Shown: positions 7,374 to 12,733 of the stretch, one piece after another
Layout of the letters: every line of letters starts with the position of its first letter
How positions within the stretch are numbered: position 1 is the first letter of the stretch
Assembly (NCBI GenBank): GCA_964613745.1
Contig: CAZTJA010000091.1
Location: 1 to 12,733, forward strand
Direction: 5' to 3'
From: CAZTJA01 sp964613745
Lineage (GTDB): Bacteria > Desulfobacterota > Desulfomonilia > Desulfomonilales > Desulfomonilaceae
Length of the DNA stretch: 12,733 bases
Position numbers and translations under genes: made by a program
The notes under the pieces: model-generated
Told to the model about the DNA's origin: nothing
Seen by the model: the letters and a program-made list of their open reading frames with translations, nothing else
Databases searched by the model: none

Positions 7374-9346
7374 GGTTTGTGGCCCTCGAAAGACACGAAT
7401 AAAGGGGCTCCTTCACGCAGCACTTCCCCCGGTTTCGGAGTCTGTTCAGTTGCTATTCCTGATCCCTTGAGCGAAAGATCACATTTCATTTTTCCGCTCA
7501 ATTCGATCACCTGTTTTGTGTCGAAACCTTTGAAATCCGGCACAATCCATTCCCCGGGTTTAGATCCTTTTTTTAAAGGGATGGGCTGGGTCGCTTGGGA
7601 TTGTGATTTTCTCGACACCCCACCTGCCGCCGCGGTTATAATATCCGGACTGGGGGGTCTGGTTCCGCACAAGGCAAGTATTTGCTCGCCTATGCGACGG
7701 AATACCGGAGCAGCCATTTTGCCGCCCGTTCTGATTTTTCCCACCGGCTCGTCAATTATGACCAATATGACAAGCCGAGGCTGCATATCCATTATGGCGC
7801 CGATAAAAGATGCCACGTACCGGTCCTGAGAATAACCCCCTGAAGGGTCCGCTTTCTGTGCAGTTCCGGTTTTTCCAATAACATCAAGCCCCGCTATCGC
7901 CGCCGCCTTACCTGTTCCCCTGCTCACGGTGGCCCGAAGTATCTCCACCAGCTTGTTGGATGTTTCATCGGTAATTACCTTTTTCACCGATTCTTTCGGC
8001 GGCTGCTTCACAAAATCCCCCACTGAATTCGTTATGTTCCTTACTAAGTGGGGTTTGTGGTAATTTCCTCCGTTTATTGCCGAAGCGAATGCACTCGTGA
8101 GCTGTACCGCATTAACACTGATACCTTGACCGAAAGCTATGTTTGCCTTAGTCAGAGCCGACCACTTGCTCGGGATGGGAAGAACGCCGGGTCTTTCTCC
8201 GGGAAGATCAATACCCGACAAAGAACCGAAACCGAAGCCGTGGAGCATTCTGTAGAATTCGATTTTCTTGAGTCTCTCGGAAGCCAATACCACGCCGATG
8301 TTGCTTGACTGAGTGATAACATCTTCAAAACGGATTGTTTTGTGCGGCACGATATCATGAATCTCAGAGCCATTATATTTTAGAGTGCCGTTTTTGCAAT
8401 CAAACAGATCATCCGGCGTAACCTTTCCAAGCTCCAGTACCGATGCCGCAAGAAAAACTTTAAAGGTGGAACCGGGCTCGAAGGTATCCGCAACCGCTCT
8501 GTTTCTCCTTGCTTCCGCTCCTACCTTGTGAAACACATTTAAATTGTATGTAGGGCGCACAGCCAAAGCCAAAATTTCTCCGGAATCAGCATCCATCACC
8601 ACCGCCGTTCCGGCTTTTGCCTTATTCTGTTGCACTCCCTCTTCGAGTTCCTTTTCAGTTATATATTGAATATTCCGGTCAATGGTCAGGTGTATGTCTT
8701 TTCTCTTGGGATCTTGACCTGCCACCGTAAACATCACGGGACGTCCCTTAGCATCTGTTTGCGCCGTAACCGGAATGGGATCGCTTTTCAGATCCTGATC
8801 ATAGAAAAGCTCAAGACCCTCAAGTCCGCTGGAATCCAGTCCCGCAAATCCGATCGCATGAGCCGCAAAATTTTTCATGGGATAAAACCGCTGGTACTCG
8901 GTTCCGATTGTTATTCCAGCCAAGTTAACCTTCTTTATCCGCTCGGCTGCGTAGGGTGAAATTCTCCTTTGTACCCATACAAATGCCTTGTCTTCGTCGA
9001 GCTTGCCGGCAATCTCCTGAGAATTCATTTCCAGAATTTCAGCCAATTGACGTGAAGTCTCCGCCTTGTCGACTATTTTTCGTGGATTCGCATACACCGA
9101 ATTGACCTCAAGGCTTACCGCCAACTGATCACCGGCCCGATCGTAAATTGAGCCGCGTCTTGCTTCGAGGTGTATGACCTTAGTCCTCTGCTTCTCCGCC
9201 CGTTTTTGAAGACCTTCCGAATCTACAATCTGAAGCATATACGCCCGGGCCGTGAGCATGACCGTGCCCACCGCAAATAATGCGGCTATCACCGCAATGC
9301 GAAAAGCTACCCAGTTAATCTTTTTGGGTTCTTTACTGGGGTACAT
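7370..9346 (-). CDS. ftsI: Septal transpeptidase FtsI / PBP3 (class B PBP) with C-terminal PASTA domain
   Basis: Class B penicillin-binding protein anchored in the inner membrane, crosslinking septal peptidoglycan with FtsW. The 658 residues comprise a short cytoplasmic tail, one membrane anchor (about 12-38), the PBP dimerisation domain beginning near RGSIYDRAG (64-72), and a transpeptidase domain with the three active-site motifs: STFK (Ser293, Lys296), SSN (347-349) and KTGT (492-495). After a Pro/Ser/Gln-rich linker (about 564-598) a PASTA domain runs from about 599 to 656 (WIVPDFKGFDTKQVIEL at 600-616, then TPKPGEVLREG at 636-646). E. coli FtsI (588 residues) lacks this domain; PASTA is typical of Gram-positive PBPs and is also found in deltaproteobacterial FtsI. 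The ATG at 9344-9346 overlaps the end of ftsL by 14 bases. All catalytic residues are present. Confidence 0.97.
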   Translation of the reverse strand: MYPSKEPKKINWVAFRIAVIAALFAVGTVMLTARAYMLQIVDSEGLQKRAEKQRTKVIHLEARRGSIYDRAGDQLAVSLEVNSVYANPRKIVDKAETSRQLAEILEMNSQEIAGKLDEDKAFVWVQRRISPYAAERIKKVNLAGITIGTEYQRFYPMKNFAAHAIGFAGLDSSGLEGLELFYDQDLKSDPIPVTAQTDAKGRPVMFTVAGQDPKRKDIHLTIDRNIQYITEKELEEGVQQNKAKAGTAVVMDADSGEILALAVRPTYNLNVFHKVGAEARRNRAVADTFEPGSTFKVFLAASVLELGKVTPDDLFDCKNGTLKYNGSEIHDIVPHKTIRFEDVITQSSNIGVVLASERLKKIEFYRMLHGFGFGSLSGIDLPGERPGVLPIPSKWSALTKANIAFGQGISVNAVQLTSAFASAINGGNYHKPHLVRNITNSVGDFVKQPPKESVKKVITDETSNKLVEILRATVSRGTGKAAAIAGLDVIGKTGTAQKADPSGGYSQDRYVASFIGAIMDMQPRLVILVIIDEPVGKIRTGGKMAAPVFRRIGEQILALCGTRPPSPDIITAAAGGVSRKSQSQATQPIPLKKGSKPGEWIVPDFKGFDTKQVIELSGKMKCDLSLKGSGIATEQTPKPGEVLREGAPLFVSFEGHKP

Positions 9347-9683
9347 GCAAAACCTTGTCTACGGTCGGAGATGCCAAACCAAGCTTGATGGCTTTCGATT
9401 CCAGCTCTCTCGGCGACTGAAGAGATGAAAGCTCCAAAATCAATTCACGTTTCCGGTTTTTTAGCTCGTTATTCTTCGTTTCCAGGTTGGATATTTCATA
9501 TCCGATCTGAATTATCTGCATCCTTGTCCAGACGTAAAAAGTTCCCACTACGAGAACCCCAAGAAACACACACAATACCCAGATTGATCCGCCTTCGCCG
9601 AAATGAGACCAAGACATGAGAGAATTTAATCTACCCCTCAGTCTGTTACTTCGTTTCGATTTTAATTCTTTCGCATGCGTCAT
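9333..9683 (-). CDS. ftsL: Cell division protein FtsL (FtsL/DivIC-like bitopic protein)
   Basis: Small divisome scaffold protein of 116 residues, in the FtsL position between rsmH and ftsI. It has a basic cytoplasmic N-terminus (residues 1-32, many Lys and Arg), a single membrane helix (about 33-52, from SIWVLCVFLGVLVVG onward), and a periplasmic segment predicted to be a coiled coil (about 57-90, ending in the alternating NRKRELILELSSL). A short tail follows with SPRELESKAIKLGLASP (90-106), like the family's PxxIExxAxxLGM block. The ATG directly follows the rsmH TAG with no gap, and the 3' end overlaps ftsI. FtsL proteins diverge strongly in sequence, so the call rests on topology, size, the C-terminal block and context. 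In known systems it works with FtsB and FtsQ to activate FtsWI. Confidence 0.9.
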   Translation of the reverse strand: MTHAKELKSKRSNRLRGRLNSLMSWSHFGEGGSIWVLCVFLGVLVVGTFYVWTRMQIIQIGYEISNLETKNNELKNRKRELILELSSLQSPRELESKAIKLGLASPTVDKVLHVPQ

Positions 9684-10577
9684 CTATATCTGTCCGACCA
9701 CTTTATAACCTGCCTCTATCACCCGCATTTTCGCGGATCGTGACCTGGGATTCGACCTTTTCTCTCCATCACTCGGGGTCAAAGGTGATTCCGTGACCAG
9801 GTTCCATCCTTCCCTTTTGAGAGACTTGAAAGCCAACTTAACCAGCCGATCCTCAAGGGAGTGATACGACACAACACAGAATCTGCCTTCGGGAAGAATA
9901 TAACTGGGAATATTTCTCAAGCCGGTGTCTAGATTCTCCAATTCCCCATTCACCGCAATCCGTAATGCCTGAAAAGTTCTCGTCGCAGGATGAATCTTGC
10001 CTCGAGGACCCGGCATCAGCTTCGTAATAAGTTCAGCAAGGTCAAGCGCCGTCTTAATCAAACCCCTGTTCACCGCATCACGTATGCCTTTGGCAAGCTT
10101 TTTGGAATAGCGTTCCTCTCCATACGTTGAAAGAATGTGTTCAAGTTCTTTCACGGAAAGCCTCTTCAACAATTCGATGGCATTCGCACCTTCTGATTCA
10201 TCGAATCTCATGTCCAAAGGACCGGGATGTTTGAAGCTAAAACCTCTTTCGGCATCCTCCAACTGATCCAGCGAGAGCCCCAGATCCAAAACGGCTCCGT
10301 TGATTGAATTGATGCCCAAATCCTTCAAGATCTCGCCGGCTTCATGGTAACCACCATGAACAGCCTTGAAACGATCACCGTACTCCGAGAGTCTCATTTT
10401 ACACGCTTCTACGGCTTGACTATCCAAGTCCACGCCGACCACGATTCCATCCGGGCACGAATTGTCCAGCAGCGCTTTTGAATAGCCGCCTGCACCCAGA
10501 TTTCCATCCAGGTAAATTCCCGGTGAGGACGGTCTTAGAGCTTGAATCATTTCATTCAGCATTACCGGAACGTGCAC
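9684..10577 (-). CDS. rsmH: 16S rRNA (cytosine1402-N4)-methyltransferase RsmH (MraW)
   Basis: SAM-dependent methyltransferase acting on N4 of C1402 of 16S rRNA in the decoding centre; the gene classically opens the dcw cluster after mraZ. The 297 residues show HVPVMLNE (2-9), the SAM-binding loop LDGNLGAGGYS (23-33), GVDLDSQA (48-55), VLDLGLSLDQL (96-106), RGFSF and GPLDMRF (111-125), IHPATRTFQALRIAVNGEL (195-213), and SYHSLEDRLVK (237-247). The GTG at 10575-10577 is taken as the start because GAGG lies five bases upstream and the family N-terminus begins there. The frame stays open about 34 codons further up but has no good start codon. The motif after VLDLG reads LSLDQL, where the usual form is close to VSSxQL, a mild variant. 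Confidence 0.96.
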   Translation of the reverse strand: MHVPVMLNEMIQALRPSSPGIYLDGNLGAGGYSKALLDNSCPDGIVVGVDLDSQAVEACKMRLSEYGDRFKAVHGGYHEAGEILKDLGINSINGAVLDLGLSLDQLEDAERGFSFKHPGPLDMRFDESEGANAIELLKRLSVKELEHILSTYGEERYSKKLAKGIRDAVNRGLIKTALDLAELITKLMPGPRGKIHPATRTFQALRIAVNGELENLDTGLRNIPSYILPEGRFCVVSYHSLEDRLVKLAFKSLKREGWNLVTESPLTPSDGEKRSNPRSRSAKMRVIEAGYKVVGQI

Positions 10578-10676
10578 ACGAGCCTCGAATAGTGACCGAT
10601 AAGCAACCCTAAAATGGTGCTGATTTTGCGGATTTATCCTCGATTCCGCGGAGCTGACTTTACTCCTGCTAATTTG

Positions 10677-10705
10677 AAGCTATATCCGCATACTTCTAAT
10701 GTCAA
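10677..10705 (-). promoter_or_regulatory. Candidate promoter of the dcw operon, upstream of rsmH
   Basis: On the minus strand a perfect -35 box TTGACA (10705 to 10700) is followed, after 17 bases, by TAGCTT (10682 to 10677), or after 15 bases by TATAGC. Either -10 box is only a partial match. The start of transcription would lie near 10670, giving a leader of roughly 90 bases before the rsmH GTG. It is the only good candidate for driving the whole cluster in this window. Confidence 0.5.
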
Positions 10706-10729
10706 GCTCTTTTTTAGTTGACATATTAG
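10696..10729. repeat. Imperfect dyad covering both divergent -35 boxes
   Basis: The left arm CTAATGTCAA (10696-10705) and the right arm TTGACATATTAG (10718-10729) are complementary except for two extra bases in the right arm, with a 12-base spacer rich in T. Each arm contains one of the two divergent TTGACA boxes. It could be an operator for a regulator controlling both directions, or it may simply arise from two mirrored -35 boxes. Confidence 0.4.
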
Positions 10730-10746
10730 AGTTTTTTCTTTATAAT
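10718..10746 (+). promoter_or_regulatory. Consensus sigma70-type promoter on the plus strand (TTGACA-N17-TATAAT)
   Basis: Both hexamers match the consensus exactly: TTGACA at 10718-10723 and TATAAT at 10741-10746, with the optimal 17-base spacer and AT-rich flanks. Transcription would start near 10753 and run away from the dcw operon, toward the convergent kinase gene. No confident gene lies downstream, so the product would be a small RNA or the broken frame at 10821-10965. Confidence 0.65.
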
Positions 10747-10820
10747 TATTAGTTATTTTTAATTCTCATTCCAAACACGTCGTCCGTCTCACAGGTTCTT
10801 CAGCAGCTCCACTCGAATCA

Positions 10821-10965
10821 ATGAAACCGCACAAAACCCCCGTCGGCATTGGCCAAGACATTGCCGAGTGCATTCCCCGGCTATGAGATTGAGCTTGAAG
10901 GTAGATCTTCAGACAAGTGCGTGCGGCTAAGTGAAAGCATGGTAGGACTATTGGGTAAGTTATGA
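10821..10965 (+). pseudogene. Possible small frameshifted gene of unknown function
   Basis: I do not recognise this product. One frame, open from 10748, passes an ATG at 10821 (MKPHKTPVGIGQDIAEC) and hits a stop at 10884-10886. The frame one base further along then reads PGYEIELEGRSSDKCVRLSE and on to a stop at 10963-10965. Removing one base from the CCCC run at 10875-10878 would join them into one protein-like sequence of 47 residues from the ATG. The next frame begins with ATG at 10962, overlapping that stop (ATGA), and continues 18 codons to 11018. A consensus promoter lies just upstream, and the end is 22 bases from the convergent kinase stop. Against: there is no Shine-Dalgarno at the ATG and the pieces are short. 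It could be a decayed gene, a sequencing indel or chance. Confidence 0.3.
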
Positions 10966-11040
10966 ATAAAGGGAACGATCTCAAGGACTTTTTAATAAAT
11001 CAAGCTTGCCGCAATTGAATCAATTCCCATAGAACAATCG

Positions 11041-12021
11041 TCAATGATAGAAAATTATCTTGCTCCCTTGCTTCTCGAATCCGAACTTGACGGCCCGCAG
11101 TTCCGGTAATGAATGTATGATTCTAGGGTGAAGTGATTCCGGCGCATAAAATACGAGAAAACCGCCGCCTCCGGCTCCGAGAATTTTCCCTCCGATTGCA
11201 CCGGCTTGACGGCCTCTTTCGTACCATTCGTTGATTTTGTCATTGCTGATGCCGTTGGTTATGCTCTGCTTGAGAAGCCATGATTCATGAAGAATTTCAC
11301 CGACTACATCAACCTTATTCTTCTGAAGCTCGTCTTTCAGTACTCGCGTATATTCCACCATGAGTCCTATCGTTCTGCATTTGGACTCATCGTCTTCAAG
11401 AGCTTTTCCCTGCTGGGATAAAATTTCCGATGCTCCCCGTGTCATCCCCGTGTAGAACGTAAGTAAGTTCCGTTCCAGTTGTAAAACCGCATCAGGCTTA
11501 CAGATGATCGGGAACACATCCACTGTGTCATCAGGATTGAATCGTATGTAATTTAAGCCTCCCGATGCCGCAGCATATTGGTCTTGTCTTCCTATCGGTT
11601 CTCCGCAAATATCTATCTCTATTTCACAAGCTTCCGCCGCCAGATATTCGCTTGAAACATACTCCCCGCGATACGCATGCAAAGAATGGAGGAGCCCAAC
11701 CGTGAAAGAGCTTGATGATCCGAGGCCGGTTCCCCTGGACGGAATGTCGGCTATGGAAGTAATTTCGAGGCCGCCGCTGATTCCGAGCTTCTGCAGGCAA
11801 GCTCGTACCAAACGATGCTCGATCATTCCGACATGATCGACCTCTTCGGTCTTGGAATAGCTCAGCCGTATCTTGTCATCGAACTTCTTGTTTACCGTCA
11901 CATATACGTATCGATCAATACTGGTGCTTATCACCGCACCGCCGAATCTACGATAATACACCGGCAAATCGCTGCCGCCGCCTGTGAAGCTTAATCTAAG
12001 TGGGGTCCGGCTGATGATCAT
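11041..12021 (-). CDS. hddA: GHMP-family sugar kinase, D-glycero-D-manno-heptose-7-phosphate kinase (HddA)-like
   Basis: Cytoplasmic ATP-dependent kinase of the galactokinase/homoserine/mevalonate kinase superfamily. In the HddA pathway it phosphorylates D-glycero-D-manno-heptose 7-phosphate at C1, toward GDP-heptose for surface polysaccharides. From the chosen ATG the protein has 326 residues: N-terminal RTPLRLSFTGGGSDLP (5-20), the phosphate loop GTGLGSSSSF (97-106), GRQDQYAAASGGLN (144-157) with likely catalytic Asp147, and the third motif KILGAGGGGFLVFY (279-292). GGGSD and the QDQYAAA-SGGLN block are typical of the HddA-like group. ATG 12019-12021 is preferred because the family N-terminus starts there; its AAAGGA is about 13 bases away. 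The frame is open 32 codons upstream to a TTG at 12117. Partner genes gmhA, gmhB and hddC are not in the window, so other substrates (for example fucose) remain possible. Confidence 0.82.
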   Translation of the reverse strand: MIISRTPLRLSFTGGGSDLPVYYRRFGGAVISTSIDRYVYVTVNKKFDDKIRLSYSKTEEVDHVGMIEHRLVRACLQKLGISGGLEITSIADIPSRGTGLGSSSSFTVGLLHSLHAYRGEYVSSEYLAAEACEIEIDICGEPIGRQDQYAAASGGLNYIRFNPDDTVDVFPIICKPDAVLQLERNLLTFYTGMTRGASEILSQQGKALEDDESKCRTIGLMVEYTRVLKDELQKNKVDVVGEILHESWLLKQSITNGISNDKINEWYERGRQAGAIGGKILGAGGGGFLVFYAPESLHPRIIHSLPELRAVKFGFEKQGSKIIFYH

Positions 12022-12127
12022 TCTATTAACGTATTCCTTTGCCTTGAATTTCGCGGGGTAATGTAGCAGAAAAGCTCTCGCTCCGTAAACGTGGTAGGGC
12101 TCTATAACAAATTTCAAACATCCAACT

Positions 12128-12733
12128 CTAAGAGAGAGCCGCTTTCATTTCCTGAACAAAGGTTTTCAGTTTCAACCCATAATTTTCCTCAGAAATCATC
12201 TTCACAATTGAACTGCCCGCGACGACTCCATCCACATGCTTTTTGAGCTGTGAAGCCTGAACCGCTCCCGAAATACCAAACCCTACCACTAAAGGCAACG
12301 AACAGGCATCCCTTATTTCATTGCACCTGTCCGTGAGGTCCGTCGGCAAATCCTGCCGTACTCCCGTCACTCCGGTTACTGAAACATAATAGAGGAAACC
12401 CGTTCCCGCCTCGTCCATTCTCTTGATCCGGTCCTTCGTAGTAGTAGGTGTAATCAGGTAAATCCAGGCTAATCCTTCCTTATCCGATAGAGGCTTCAAA
12501 TGGTGAGTTTCTTCAAGAGGCAGGTCAACTATGAGCAACCCATCGAACCCAACTTCCGCCGCCCTTTTTACGAATCTTTCCGTTCCATATTTATGTATGG
12601 GATTGAAGTAGCTAAAGAAAATGAACGGAGCTGAGGTCTTGCTTCGAATTTCACCCATCGTATCAAGTGCATCGTCCATATTGATTCCATTCCGTATCGC
12701 ATCCACCGCTGCCTGCTGAATGACCGGACCATC
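12128..12733 (-). CDS. trpA: Tryptophan synthase alpha chain TrpA (C-terminal part, cut by window edge)
   Basis: Alpha subunit of tryptophan synthase: a TIM-barrel lyase that cleaves indole-3-glycerol phosphate and channels indole to TrpB. The 201 codons seen start in frame at the very edge with DGPVIQQAA, the equivalent of E. coli TrpA from Asp60 on, so about 59 residues, including the catalytic Glu49 equivalent, lie outside. Visible blocks are the SYFNPIHKYG loop (where E. coli has MYANLVFNKG), FDGLLIVDLPLEE, YYVSVTGVTG, VVGFGISGAVQ and the phosphate-binding GVVAGSSIVKMI. The stop is TAG at 12128-12130. trpA usually ends a trp operon; here the next gene downstream is the heptose-kinase-like gene, 106 bases away from its preferred start. 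Confidence 0.95.
   Translation of the reverse strand, partial: DGPVIQQAAVDAIRNGINMDDALDTMGEIRSKTSAPFIFFSYFNPIHKYGTERFVKRAAEVGFDGLLIVDLPLEETHHLKPLSDKEGLAWIYLITPTTTKDRIKRMDEAGTGFLYYVSVTGVTGVRQDLPTDLTDRCNEIRDACSLPLVVGFGISGAVQASQLKKHVDGVVAGSSIVKMISEENYGLKLKTFVQEMKAALS

Larger units (their letters stand above)
10578..11040. other. 463-bp intergenic region between rsmH and the GHMP kinase
   Basis: This is the longest interval without a confident gene. The part nearest rsmH (to about 10760) is AT-rich and holds two back-to-back promoter candidates with a dyad between them. From about 10748 to 11018 the plus strand carries a broken open frame. mraZ, the gene usually preceding rsmH, is not here: neither strand shows its two AbrB-like DxKGR blocks, and the space on the rsmH-proximal side is too small. 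No intrinsic terminator was found for either the kinase or a plus-strand transcript. Confidence 0.8.

Noticed and set aside
7362..7829. 155-codon plus-strand open frame antisense to ftsI
   Set aside because: It is the mirror of a well-supported PBP gene, has no recognisable motif, and is explained by codon bias on the opposite strand.
10766..10984. 72-codon minus-strand frame in the rsmH upstream region, considered as an mraZ remnant
   Set aside because: It starts at TTG, lacks MraZ blocks and has an unusual composition; the plus strand of the same DNA reads better.
10962..11018. Resemblance of MNKGNDLKDFLINQAC to the N-terminus of Hfq
   Set aside because: Only a loose pattern over about 15 residues; the frame stops after 18 codons and no Sm-fold sequence follows in any frame.
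11013..11025. Short palindrome AATTGAATCAATT between the convergent gene ends
   Set aside because: Too short and AT-rich to call an operator or terminator; expected by chance in such DNA.
1..12733. CRISPR arrays, tRNA or rRNA genes, insertion sequences
   Set aside because: No regularly spaced repeats, cloverleaf-like sequences or transposase motifs were seen on either strand.

Overview
The window looks like a chromosomal piece of a Gram-negative bacterium, most likely from the deltaproteobacterial / Desulfobacterota group. The reasons are a division and cell-wall (dcw) cluster in near-classical order, a MurE with the DNPR motif of meso-diaminopimelate enzymes, a GHMP kinase of the heptose-7-phosphate type, and a septal PBP (FtsI) ending in a PASTA domain. 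A PASTA-tailed FtsI in a Gram-negative setting is something I associate with deltaproteobacteria. The taxonomic placement is inference from family traits, not a database result.

All confident genes lie on the minus strand, so transcription runs from high to low coordinates. Region 1 (12733 to 11041): the 3' two thirds of trpA, cut by the window edge at the residue equivalent to E. coli TrpA Asp60, followed by a GHMP sugar kinase resembling HddA. Region 2 (11040 to 10578): a 463-bp intergenic stretch. It holds a consensus plus-strand sigma70-type promoter (TTGACA-N17-TATAAT), a weaker divergent minus-strand promoter facing the dcw genes, an imperfect dyad spanning both -35 boxes, and downstream of the plus promoter a reading frame that looks like a small frameshifted gene. 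Region 3 (10577 to 1): rsmH, ftsL, ftsI, murE, murF, mraY, a 259-bp gap, ftsW, murG and the first 286 codons of murC.

The dcw genes are tightly packed. Junctions are overlaps or gaps of -29, -14, -4, -1, 0 or +3 bases, and several starts are GTG or TTG, so they are almost certainly one operon with translational coupling. MurC, MurE and MurF build UDP-MurNAc-pentapeptide, MraY and MurG make lipid I and lipid II, FtsW polymerises and FtsI crosslinks septal peptidoglycan, and FtsL is part of the divisome scaffold. RsmH methylates 16S rRNA.

The most notable departures from the standard cluster are two absences. murD should sit between mraY and ftsW, but only a 259-bp stretch with a strong hairpin and a doubtful 70-codon frame is there. 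mraZ should precede rsmH, but that place is taken by the divergent promoter region. No RNA genes, CRISPR arrays or insertion sequences were recognised.
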